Shown here in pieces: positions 45,542 to 55,849 of a stretch of DNA of 64,000 bases. The notes below the pieces were generated by a model. It made no database searches, was not told the DNA's origin, and saw nothing but the letters and a program-made list of their open reading frames with translations. The DNA is from Apiotrichum sp. Y4204 (taxonomy: Eukaryota; Basidiomycota; Tremellomycetes; Trichosporonales; Trichosporonaceae). The DNA lies in the NCBI GenBank assembly GCA_025531455.1, contig JAMYHL010000041.1:124001-188000 (forward strand), read 5' to 3'. Position 1 is the first letter of the stretch, and every line of letters begins with the position of its first letter. Position numbers and translations under genes: made by a program.

Positions 45542-46702
45542 ATGGCGGCCATTCTCGAGCGCAGGCCGCGCGACTTTGACGCCGACGCCACGCCGACGCC
45601 CGGCACTCCGATGCCCGGGACTCCGCTCGGAGAGGACATCCACGACATGGCTGAGCCCGTGTTCGATCACCACGCGTATCCCGAACTGATCGACGCGATT
45701 CTTGAGTACTCTCCTCCCGCGTCCCTCCTTGTCTTCCGCGGCACGAACCGGCACTACCGCGGGCGCGTGGACGACATGCTCTTTGAGCACGTCATTGTGC
45801 GCCCGCCCCCCGAGGCAAAGGGCAAGGGCAAGGGCAAAGACATGGACGCCGCCAAGCCCTCGCTACCGGGCTTCGAGCTCCTTGCCTCGAGCGATGGGGC
45901 ACGCCTCCCGCTCCTCCCGTACGACCCCAATGACCCCCTCGATCACTGGCTTCTCACCGGCGATGGTGAACGTCCTAGAGACTGCCCTGCGTCGCAGGCG
46001 CGCGAGGACTGCCGCGAGGACATTGCCCGCCGTATCCGCGTCGTGGACCTGTATGATCGCCCGCTCGTTCCGTTCCCGTTTGAAGGGGCGTTCCGCGATC
46101 TCGAGATTATCCGTCGCCCGGCGGTGTGGACCGAACACAATGAGGTCGCCTTTGCGCCGACCGTTGTCGACTTTGTGGACCTTGGCGTCCGCCCGCCCGG
46201 TGTGGAGAACACGCTGCACATCGACCCTGGAGAAGGCGTTCTTCGCCATGTCATCCACGTCGCGCTCGTGCCCCCCGGCTCGCGGGCCGTATACAAGACA
46301 ATCACGTTCTCGCCAGCGGAGGCGGCGCGCGATCTCGTGCTCGTGTTTTCGCCCCGCCCTGCGCCCGAGGGTCCGCCTGACGGCCTGAGCGACAGGGAGG
46401 TCTTCTGGCACCTGACCGAGCTGGCGCGCAGCACGCTCCTTGCCGGGGGCACGGCAACGTACGTCGGCGTGGAGGGTGTGGACGTCGCTGCTGATCTTGG
46501 GGACGCGGGGGACGAGAATGGCACCGCGTTCGAAAAGCACCTCGCTGGTGCACTTAAACAGGGCGGCGCGGCCACGCCCACGCTCGAGGAGGCGATGGCG
46601 CGTGTGAGCTTTATGAGCGTCAATGAGTGGCGTGCCGCGCTTCCCGAGGAAAATGTCGAGTTCGAGGCTGAGTGGCCCACCGTCAAATACGAGCGCAAGT
46701 AG
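45542..46702 (+). CDS. F-box-like protein of unknown function
   Basis: A single-exon frame of 386 residues with strong GC-rich codon bias. After a Pro/Thr-rich start (TPTPGTPMPGTPLGED), residues 40-80 (FDHHAYPELIDAILEYSPP, then LLVFRGTNRHYRGRVDDML) resemble the helical F-box-like start of a large protein family in Tremellomycete yeasts, as I recall it. A GKGKGK stretch follows, then a mixed alpha/beta body with two internal blocks (VVDLYDRPLVPFPF and VIHVALVPPGSRAVYKTI). The C-terminal SFMSVNEWRAALPEENVEFE looks like the closing motif of that family. It may bind Skp1 and present substrates for ubiquitination; this is inference from a weak F-box. Confidence 0.8.
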   Translation: MAAILERRPRDFDADATPTPGTPMPGTPLGEDIHDMAEPVFDHHAYPELIDAILEYSPPASLLVFRGTNRHYRGRVDDMLFEHVIVRPPPEAKGKGKGKDMDAAKPSLPGFELLASSDGARLPLLPYDPNDPLDHWLLTGDGERPRDCPASQAREDCREDIARRIRVVDLYDRPLVPFPFEGAFRDLEIIRRPAVWTEHNEVAFAPTVVDFVDLGVRPPGVENTLHIDPGEGVLRHVIHVALVPPGSRAVYKTITFSPAEAARDLVLVFSPRPAPEGPPDGLSDREVFWHLTELARSTLLAGGTATYVGVEGVDVAADLGDAGDENGTAFEKHLAGALKQGGAATPTLEEAMARVSFMSVNEWRAALPEENVEFEAEWPTVKYERK

Positions 46703-47124
46703 TGGTAGCAAAACGTGAATAATGAGAAGATCGGACAGCGGTAAACGGGGGCAAGACTGTTCGATCTGGGCAGGCAGGACTGGTCATCCATGAGACAGGC
46801 TGCTGACGAGAAGCACTCTGTTAGCAAGATATTTACAGGGCTTTTATTTCTTCTAACCGACCTGAAGTATCTAACCGGCCGGTCGAGACAATCCTTTTCC
46901 AGACTCCCAAAGGCTGGGAACGGGGACTGGTGCCACTTATCCACTCGCCACAGTTTCAGACGCTGATAGCTCCAAGAAACCACGTCGTGGCCCTCCTCAA
47001 GTCTTTCATCATCGGCTTCTAAGGTGTACATGAACGAGCGTACTTGTGACCTACGTTGATTAACTATGCAGCTAAAACAAATCGGGATCTATGATATGGG
47101 TTTAATATCCGTTTGATTAAAAGA
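46703..47124. other. convergent intergenic stretch
   Basis: Lies between the F-box-like gene (+) and the membrane-protein gene (-). Nothing is recognisable. Confidence 0.6.
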
Positions 47125-48266
47125 TCACGGCTTCGGCAGGGGGGCATTGTAGTCTGCCGGCCCGCGAATCGGCACCCCCGAGTCGGTGATGGTGTAAGTC
47201 GTCGTGTTGGGCAGCGTCATATCCTTAGCCGGAGGTGCAGGCGCAGGGTCAACATGGTAGGTCACGGTGTTGACGGGTGGTGGCATCTCTTTCCCGGGCG
47301 TCGACGCGTCCGGGATGAGCGATTTGGTAGAGTATGACGCCGAGTTGGAGGTGTTCTGCGCGTCGAGCTGGTGGGCGGGCTGCGGAGTCTGGAAGCCGGG
47401 CTGTGAAGACTGGAAGCCAGGCTGCTGCGCGTACATGCCCTGCTGGTACGCGGGCTGTTGGTACATGCCCTGCGGGTACATGTACGGCTGACCGGGACGG
47501 GCGTACATTGCGTACTGCTGCGGCATCCCGTTCATGATCCCCGCACCGTTCTTCTTCTTCGTCTCCTTGTGCAGCGTCCGCAGCGACTTCTTGTACACGT
47601 CCATGCCCCCACCGTACCGGCGCTTCACGCCGCATGCCTCGCCAAAGATCCATCCGATCAGCTGGAAATTAGCCACGCGGTTGTATTTAGAGTATGACTT
47701 ACCATGATGGCCACGATGACCGCAAATGCACCGGCGATCAGGCATGCGCTGTCATTAGATTGGACCTCGAGAGACGACTAGCACTTACACGAGCGAAAGG
47801 CTCCATGACTCCATCCCTATTCCGCCGGCAGCGAGGCAGACCACCCCGCTGGCAAGGCCATAAAGCGCAAAGAAGGAGAGCGCGATGAGGTCGCACATGA
47901 CGCTGTTGACCCAGGTCCTGCCGCGGCAACAGCAGCGGCCGCTCAAGCTGGTTGTCAGCTGTTGAGTAGGGGTTGGCGACACTGTGGTTTTACGCACTTG
48001 ACAATGAGGTACAGGGCGAACAGAAAGGACCAGGACAGCAGGGCATAGAAGCCCTGCAGCCCTAGCGTCCGGCTCATGATAACTTGCGACGTACTGTACC
48101 ACGAGGAGTAGGCTGTGGCGTCAGCGCTGCACAGCTGTCGCAGACTTGCAAACTCACAGTAATCCCAAAAGCTCACTATCCCCATTATGCACACGGCGAA
48201 GATGCCCGTCACCAGGAAGAGCACAACGCTCAGAAAGCACACCTGGCCTCTACTCGACGTCGACAT
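47125..48266 (-). CDS. four-span membrane protein, MARVEL/tetraspan-like, with Pro/Gln/Tyr-rich tail
   Basis: Five exons give about 320 residues. Four hydrophobic segments are visible: FLSVVLFLVTGIFAVCIMGIV, LQGFYALLSWSFLFALYLIV, VMCDLIALSFFALYGLASGV and ACLIAGAFAVIVAIMLIGWI. The first loop contains Cys residues only near the membrane border. The topology and the acidic or small loops fit fungal MARVEL-like eisosome or plasma-membrane proteins (Nce102/Sur7 type), but no family motif is decisive. The long cytosolic tail begins with a basic stretch (KKSLRTLHKETKKKNG). It then has imperfect repeats of the type PQGMYQQPAYQQGMYAQQPG and ends in ADYNAPLPKP. Introns were placed by phase (for example LSLV to ACLIAG). 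Likely location is the plasma membrane (inference). Confidence 0.78.
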
Positions 48267-49300
48267 GATTCAATGATGATGGAGGAAAGCGAATAATGCG
48301 GAGAAAAACACGACAAGATGCAGCTGTGCGCTGAACTTATTGTACATGGCACTGGACTTTGAACCTCTTTGGTCGAGTGCTCAAGCAGAAAGCTGTCCAG
48401 TCGTTGCATCAATTGCACCAGAGTCTCGAATCGGGAGCAGTTCGTCTTCAGTGCTCCTTTCCGCGGGTACTCATCTCTTGAGTTCGCCGGGGCGGGTGCC
48501 TGCGGAACAATCCCTCGAAGCAAGAGGCGGTGCAACTCGATATGCAGAAGAGGCCAGGTTGCTGATGCTTGTTTCCCGGGTCTGGGTGGGTTGTTTGTTT
48601 CATGAATGCGGAAAACGGATGAATAGGAACGAGACGCGGTCGAGACGCCTCTGAGGATGCACCGCCTGACAGGGGCTGCACAACCATGACAAGGATAGGG
48701 GAGCCTCCTTCCTTGGCTTTGGCGAGTATGCATACACAGTACCCAGGGTGGGGTGAGGACCCGCTTCGGACCGAGAGGATATGGTTCAGGTCAGGTTTGT
48801 GGCGGTGGAGCGGGTCAAGGCCAGTTCACACCCTGCAAGTACGACGTCCTCATGTGTGTTTCGCTTCCGATGGAAGCAGAAGTTTAGGACTGCGCTTACG
48901 TTGCTGTGAGGTTCACCTCATACATACCGTAAGTCCGTCCACATCAGTTAGACGCGACATGTGATCCATATATGTTGCACGCCGGTTGGACGTTAACGAC
49001 AGAAATCTGTTCATCCCAATCGTTACGGCAGCGATGAGGTTAGTGATGAGGGAAGCGTGGAATGGTTCGCCTTATGTTGCAATCGCGGTGACTTGAGCCC
49101 GCGGATGATGGGGACTAACCGTCGCGTGTGACAGTCATAATGACCTTCAACATCTTCTATGAGCGACGAGCACCCGAATCGCTGCACCGCCTTCGACGAC
49201 CACTGAACATGTCTGTTCACGAGCACATCGCAACCAAGTCACACCACTGCCGTACAGTACTTATACATCGACGTTCAAAACTTCAGACCTACAATACCAA
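48267..49300. other. intergenic, no gene seen
   Basis: Promoter of the membrane-protein gene and 3' side of the trpB gene. It holds a TACAGTA copy at 49253-49259. Confidence 0.55.
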
Positions 49301-51246
49301 CTAGAGAAGCTCCGGGTAGTTACGAACGACGTGGTCGACATCCTTGTCGCCACGGCCACTAAGGTTGACCAGGATGTGCTGGTCCTTGGGAAGATTGGGG
49401 GCGTTCTTGATAGCCCAAGCGACGGCGTGGGCCGACTCGAGCGCGGGGATGATGCCCTCGACACGGGAGAGGGTCATGAACGCGTCAAGGGTCTCCTTGT
49501 CGTCGACCGACTCGTAGTCGACACGACCAAGATCCTTGAGGTACGAGTGCTGCGGGCCAATACCGGGGTAGTCGAGACCCGAGGCAATAGAGTGGACTGA
49601 CGCCGGTGTGCCGTCCTCATTCTCAAGCACGTAGCACTTCATTCCGTGAAGCGCCGAGGGCTTGCCCTTTGTGAGGGTCGCAGCGTGGCGGCCGGGCTTG
49701 TCGACACCCTCTCCCGCGGGCTCGACACCAACGAGATGAACAGTCGGGTCCTCGAGGAAGGCAGTGAACATGCCAATGGCGTTCGAGCCACCGCCAACGC
49801 AGGCCACGACGTGGTCGGGGAGCTTGTTGTGCCTGGCCTGGAACTGCTCACGCGCCTCACGACCGATGATGGCCTGGAAGTCACGGACAATCATCTGGGG
49901 GTGTCAGTAAGTCAGGCCATGATTCGACACGAAAAAACACGGTGCCCCACGGTGCCCTTGCCGGGGTACGGTTCTGCCACCACACGGTCAAGACAGCGCA
50001 GACAGATGTTGCAGCCAATGTTTATCATCTCCGTAGAGGACAGTGATGAGACCGGCATCTGACATCCGTCCTCCTAGTCTCTTCCAATGAGAGCTCGCGA
50101 CAGTCTCGCGACGGTTGCCAACTGCAAAGGCAGGGACATCATCTCGTATCCGTACTCACAGGCCAGGGGTAGGGGCCAACGACCGAGCCGATGGCGTAGA
50201 GGATGCTCTCGGGATCCTTGAGGTACTCCTCAAAGGCCTCGTCGACGGCCTCCTTGAGAGTTGCCTGTCCACGGGTAACAGAGATGACCTTGCATCCGAG
50301 GATACGCATCTTGGTGACATTGGGGGACTCCTTCTCGACGTCGACGGCACCCATGTAGATGTCGCACGGGATACCGACGAGCGCACAGGCCGTTGCGAGG
50401 GCGACACCGTGCTGGCCAGCACCGGTCTCGGCAATGACCTTCTTCTTCCCCATGAACTTGGCGAGAAGTGCCTCACCAAGGCAGTGGTTGCTGTTCGTCA
50501 GCCTCAGCTCCGATATCGCGATTGAATTGGTCGTGTCCAAACATCCTCGGCTCCGACTCGCGAATGATTTCTCCAGGTCCACAAATCACTGGTACAGCCC
50601 CCTGTTCCGACATTGATCGCAAGGGCAGCAGCACATGACCAGCGCGCAATGCATGTACCGCGCGCATCCCGGTAGATCGTGACTGTAGTGGACGGGTTGA
50701 CGGGGGACCCGTGAGGCCCCGGACGGTGATGCCGCGGGAATCGCGAACATCGGCGTCCACCGCCGCCAGATACACGATGTAAAGCGTGCGCTTAAGCTTA
50801 TCCGGCTACCCCAAGCATCTGCCATCGTCCCGAGCGGCATCTTTTTCCGCCTCCTATCTGGTTCCAGGTAACCGGATTCCGAACTCACATCTTGTGCGCG
50901 CCAGTGTGGTTGAGGTCCTCGCGCTTCAGGTGGATCTGAGCGCCACCAAGCTTCTCGGAGAGGCGCTTGGCGTGGAAGATGGGCGATGGGCGGCCGACAT
51001 AGGTCTGGTGCAGGAGCTGGAGCTCGTCCTGGAAGTCCTTGCGCTTGATGATGGTCTCGTACTGCGCACAATGAGCGGCGTCCTCGCTGCTTAGGATGCC
51101 CATCGTGCGGCTGCATCCCAACTCACCGCAGAGGCAATCTCGTCCATCGCAGTCTTGAGGTGAGGGGGCACGAGCTGACCGCCGTACTCGCCGAACATGC
51201 CCTTGGCGTCGGGCATCGGCGCGAACTCGATGGTGGACTTGGTCAT
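49301..51246 (-). CDS. stand-alone tryptophan synthase beta chain (TrpB-type)
   Basis: A PLP enzyme that condenses indole with L-serine to tryptophan. Four exons (51246-51127, 51061-50889, 50490-50160, 49894-49301) give 405 residues, the size of a bacterial TrpB. Motifs are: N-terminal [15 protein letters not shown]; the PLP lysine in [32 protein letters not shown]; the conserved [17 protein letters not shown]; the phosphate-binding [12 protein letters not shown]; and the end motif [11 protein letters not shown]. There is no alpha domain, whereas fungal Trp5 is normally an alpha-beta fusion of about 700 residues. Introns 2 and 3 (398 and 265 nt) are long for this genome. The wording of several motifs is closer to bacterial chains as I remember them, so transfer is possible. 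Alternatively the alpha part could be encoded elsewhere. Confidence 0.93.
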
Positions 51247-51922
51247 GGTCGCGGGAGGGAAGTGGAGCGAAGGGATGAGTTGGGTTCGTTGCGAGCGGAA
51301 GAGAGACGAGTAGGGGAGAAGCGAGAACAAAGGAACAACAAGGATGCTGGAAGAGAGTGAGAGTCGTGTCTCATAAGTAGTATGTCTTTTGATCGAGCGC
51401 TCAGATTGCTCAGAGCTCTCTCTTTGGGTGGCGTTTTTGCCGGTCCAGTTACAGTGATGGTTGATTAGAGGGGGGCTAAGTCGGCCAACCAGAGCCGAGC
51501 CCGAGGCATCGGCCAACAGCGACCGACTCAAAAGCCGCATTGCAACCTAGATAGCCTGTCTCGCCTGTTCTGCTGGCACCTCCCCCTCTCATTTTATTAG
51601 ACTCGTGTTTAGACTCGTGTCTCTCGGACCGTCGGACTCGGAGACCTCACTACTGGTCCACTTTCGGACCGAGCACATGACCCCACTAGGGCCTAAAGCG
51701 TGCACTGGCATTCAAGCCCTCCCGATGGCCTGTGAGCTGCCTGCCAGCCGGAGAGGAGCGAGCGCTAACCTCATCCTTCATCCTATATCGACCTACGTGC
51801 TCTCAAAGGCATCCATGCCTCCTGCCGGCCGTCAACGGTCGGGGCTCGGGGACGCGGCGCACTGGACTGAGTGGAGCGCCACCGTGCTGACGCCGGGCTT
51901 TGGCTGGTTGTGCATTTTTTTA

Positions 51923-51960
<38 letters not shown>

Positions 51961-54900
51961 CGCGCGACCGCGCCGATTTTGTCAACAAATGATGATGGTA
52001 TATTGTTTTTGCCAACTGCCGAACTCGCGTGACATACCCCGCACCCCGCATCACCTTTGGCCACTGAGCCTTGGCCCCTCAGGGAGCTCCTCGTGCCGCA
52101 CGCCTTTGTGGATGTAGGTGCGTTCGTCGTTCTAGCACCTAGGCGGGACTCTCCGCGCCGCGGGAACCCGGTCGGCCTCTCCGGCGTCTCTCCGCGGCTC
52201 CCTGGTCTGTTTGTCGCTGGGTGGCACGAATCCGCAGTTGCCCCACTGTTGATCCCCACCCACATGATATAGCAGATCAGCTGACCTTGGTGACCTCGCG
52301 ACACCCTACCATGCGACTGCCAAACAGCCATGGCATATGGCATGTATGGCAACCAACAGCATTTGAACGTGCATGGCACGGCGCAACGCCTCAGGGCCGC
52401 CCGCTTTTACTCCGCATTTCCAAGAGGGCCGAGGGGTTTAGCCGGTTGGAAGCTGGCGGGCACAGCATAAGTCTCGCATGACTTGCACGCGACTGAACAT
52501 GTGATGTGCTTATGTGTGCATGTTTGACGTGTGACGGACAGCTCGTGTCACGTGCTTGAACCCCCCACGACAGTCGTGGCTTGGGGTGCAGTGCACTGTT
52601 ATCTCGGTAGTGGAGATGTCTTGCCGCAGCTTGTCGTCAGCTCATCAGCTTGGAGTGGGTGGAGATCGCAGATCGTGGCAGGCCGGGAGGGGAGTGGGCT
52701 CCGGGCTAACATCAGCCAAAAACGGCCATCAGTACTCACGACTGTACCTCCTCGCCAGTGCGCGAAGTATACATACTTGACTGCTTGTCTGCATTCGCGC
52801 CCTCCCCAGCCATGGGTCTTGAGAGGCTGCCATACTGTTAGTGATCAATGAGATGGGCGTCAACGCTTCGCTAATAACCAGCATTGTGGGGGGTGTTCCG
52901 GTGCAGAAATGATACATGTTCGTGGCCTCACCTCTAGGCTTCTAGGAGGGTGCTCGTATGCCGACGCGAGTACGCGCGAGTTAGACCCACACGGTTTGGT
53001 TCCAGCAACCTTTGCGTAGTACTGAGGTACTGAATGCTACATTGCATGCATTGGCGTGGAGTAAATGCAACACGAGCACTAAAAGGAGGTTTGAACAAAG
53101 AATCAACATGGCTGCGGCGTCCACTACACCTTGTGCAGCTTGGAACCACTTTAACTTGACCTCTGGCCTCTGTTGATAGGAGATGACCATAACTCACCAC
53201 CGGTGGGCTCACCCTGCGCACCAGGTGGTCTCTCCCATCCCTTTTCTCACCCCGCGCCCCCTCGGGCAGCCCATGGACCTCCCCACGGCGTTGTAGCCGT
53301 GTCTCCGTTACGAGATCGCCATCGACGCCTCACATTGCGTGTAGGAAACTTTTGGAGATTGAACCTTGGGCAGGTGAGGCTAACTCAAGTTGGGCTGCGG
53401 AACCTGCTGACGCGGTCTGTGAAGTTCACCGTCCTGACGACTGATGATGCGTTGGTGTGCGGTATGTCGGTACGTGGAGCGACAAGGTTTCCTCTGCACC
53501 ACCTCGGGACCGGAATCAAGAATAGGCCCACGCTTTCCACAACGATTTCCTTTGTGTACCATGCTGAGCGAACAACACGCCAACATTCTGCGCATCCTCG
53601 GCGGCCGAGATTGACGTTTCCCACACATGCTTTCCCGGGCATCCCGGTGGTCATGGTTTGCCGGAAGGGCCGGCAGTGCCTGTAACTGTGTACTTGAACT
53701 CCGATCTTGGTGGCTCGCGGCGGTACAGTTGCTTCGAACGCTGTCCAACAAGACCTCAAGTCGATTTGGGTGATGCGAAGCGGCTCCACTTTCTGGATAT
53801 AGAGATGTGAGAGCCCTTAGGGCAAATCACCGTCAAAGCCATGGACGTCATTGATCCCCGGTGCTCTCTGTCAGGCTTTGAAGGAATCGTGACCGCTCAC
53901 TGCCGACCGGCCCTTTGACCCGACACACATACCCCCTTCCGAGAGGTCTATGATAACGGAATCTTCTCGGCGTACAAGATCCGATGTCCGACTCCGAGGC
54001 ACGTGTGACTACCCCTGTCGGACGCGAATAGGCAGCGGGCGACTCGATCCTCAAATCACCTTGGAGACGGCGAAGATACCCTGGCATTGTGGTACTACTG
54101 TACATTGTACAGTACATGCACATCACTTGTATCACTCGCGGACCGTCTCCGATGACCGTGGGGCCATCCGTGGAACGCATCTTGTAGTAAGGTGGGACTT
54201 AAGGGAATGCTCGTTCGGACCGCTTTTCGGAAGCTGCGGCGGTCACAACACCTAGCCGTGACCCACTCCTCCGGGACAATGCAACTTGGTGCGCCAGGAC
54301 GGACCCGACGTTCGCCTGTTGGTACTCAGCGGGACAGAAAAAGTTCGTGCCGCTCCATTTGTTTGGGTTCAAAGGCATAATTGTAGTTCGCTGATGTACT
54401 GTACCTGGACGTTATGCCAAACCCGTGACGTCGACACGCCTGCCGCTGGAATGTCTGGTGATCGACAAGGTTTCACTTTTGTTATCTCTTGTCAACGGGA
54501 AGCGGAGAGAATTGAGAGAAGTACATAATTGGAGCGATGTCCCTCAACTGTCAACTTGTAACATCGGGATCCAGGGATCTGCATCATGCAGCAGTACGCG
54601 ATTTGTTTGTCCACGTCCAACTTCCCAGTCGTCAACCACCCCCAGGGTAGACTCGGGAAGGTGAAGGTTCCTGCGGGTACGGAATCTACAGTTACAGAGT
54701 ATGCAGCCAATCGTCGCCTCAACCAAGGAACAAATCTCCGAGATCACACTTGTACCAACCTCTGGATAACGTTTCAGTCCGTTTTGAACCGCCCCAAAGC
54801 GGTTAAGGCACCCGATCTTCGGTCCGTGTAGCTCAGCCAGCAGAGGTTCGGTACGATCCAGGAACCGATAACGAACCGGCATCGTCGCCAGTTGCGGATT

Positions 54901-55297
54901 GCGCCGCTGTACCATGTTATCAGAAGCGACCACCCGGGATCCTTGCTCACTGTTTCGAGGTATTGTCCTGGCCCGTGGTCAGCGTTGGGGTGCACATCGG
55001 CGTCAGTTGCCATGACGACCGGGTGTTGACGTCGATACTCCCTTGCTTGCCATGTCTTTGTTCGGCCTACTCGATGGGATGCGCGGGCGGTGAGGCACAA
55101 CCAAGACCGCGCGTACTACGTCGCGCACAAAGAAGTAAGGCATGTCGAGGGAGGAGGACTGAGGTGATGTTGACGTTCTTCATCAGGCAGCCCTTCGCGA
55201 GTTGGGTGGAGAGAGCTCGGCCTTGCGTTGTGGGGGGCCGTCAAGGCCTCAACGGAAATTCACAGTCACTTCACAGTCGGTATTCCGTTCTTCACGA
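51247..55297. other. 4 kb gene-free stretch
   Basis: No gene is supported. Contains the poly-T run 51925-51960, a near-perfect palindrome at 54096-54114 and another TACTGTA at 54397-54403. Open frames around 53170-53790 on both strands lack motifs. Confidence 0.5.
51925..51960. repeat. poly-T run (36 bases)
   Basis: An uninterrupted run of T, preceded by a shorter one. It is the longest homopolymer in the window, intergenic, and likely to vary in length between isolates or assemblies. Confidence 0.9.
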
Positions 55298-55305
55298 TAT
55301 AAAAG
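55298..55305 (+). promoter_or_regulatory. TATA box of the small secreted protein gene
   Basis: TATAAAAG lies 104 bases before the start codon, followed by a C/T/A-rich leader (ctcaacaccaag, tcaacccgtcaacccaattcc). A strong TATA and such a leader suggest high expression. Confidence 0.65.
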
Positions 55306-55408
55306 GAGAGGGAAAGGTCGTCCTTTCCAACTCCATCCGTCAAGTCTTTCCACTCAACACCAAGTGGTACTTCTTCAACTCTCAACCCGTCAACCCAATT
55401 CCATAACC

Positions 55409-55672
55409 ATGCTCTTCTCCAAGCTCCTCGCCGTCGCCCTCCCCGTCATGGCCCTCGCGGCCCCGGCCCCCAACACCAACCTCGAGTCTGGTCAGAGCAT
55501 TGACGAACTCTTCCACGTCGAGGGCGATGTCCTCGTCGGCCCCGGCGGCTACATGAAGGAGGGCGTCTTCCACCCCGGAGAGTACAAGGCCGAGAACGCC
55601 AAGCGCGACGAGACCCACCAACACGATCCCCGCACCTTCGGCCTCAAGCGTCTACTCCTCAAGAAGTTCTTG

Positions 55673-55709
<37 letters not shown>

Positions 55710-55849
55710 TCTGCGGCTCCTGCCTCCAGGACCAGATTGTCGGCGCTCACCCCAACTACATCTACGGAAGCGGCGCCGGCGGCTCGTGGGTCTGGGGCTC
55801 GGGTGGATACCAGCCCGGCTACCCCTGTGGCACCAACGTCTGCCAGTAA
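55409..55849 (+). CDS. small secreted glycine-rich, cysteine-containing protein
   Basis: A single-exon protein of 146 residues. Residues 1-18 form a signal peptide (MLFSKLLAVALPVMALAA). Residues 20-75 form an acidic region (DELFHVEGDVLVGPGGYMKEG). A dibasic KR site (NAKRDE, about residue 72) could be cut by Kex2, leaving a mature C-terminal half. The C-terminal half has a basic stretch (GLKRLLLKKF), then 12 Gly coded by a GGC run, and four Cys in two pairs (VCGSC and PCGTNVC) with a Gly/Trp/Tyr-rich loop between them. No family is recognised. The strong TATA and leader argue for a real, well-expressed gene. Possible roles are a small effector-like or wall-associated protein; this is inference. 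Confidence 0.8.
55676..55708 (+). repeat. GGC trinucleotide repeat in coding sequence
   Basis: Eleven consecutive GGC codons, preceded by GGT, give 12 glycines in the small secreted protein. A pure codon run of this kind is prone to length change. Confidence 0.9.

Noticed and set aside
50491..50888. possible RNA gene in the long trpB intron (GCGCGC inverted pair)
   Set aside because: The pair is short and no known RNA boxes are present; kept only as part of the long-intron remark.
53173..53789. overlapping 170- and 134-codon frames on opposite strands
   Set aside because: Neither shows domain motifs or coding bias; both probably occur by chance in a gene-poor region.
54831..54900. tRNA-like string (gtagctcagccagcagaggttcgg)
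   Set aside because: It resembles a D arm by a few bases, but no acceptor, anticodon or T stem can be paired.
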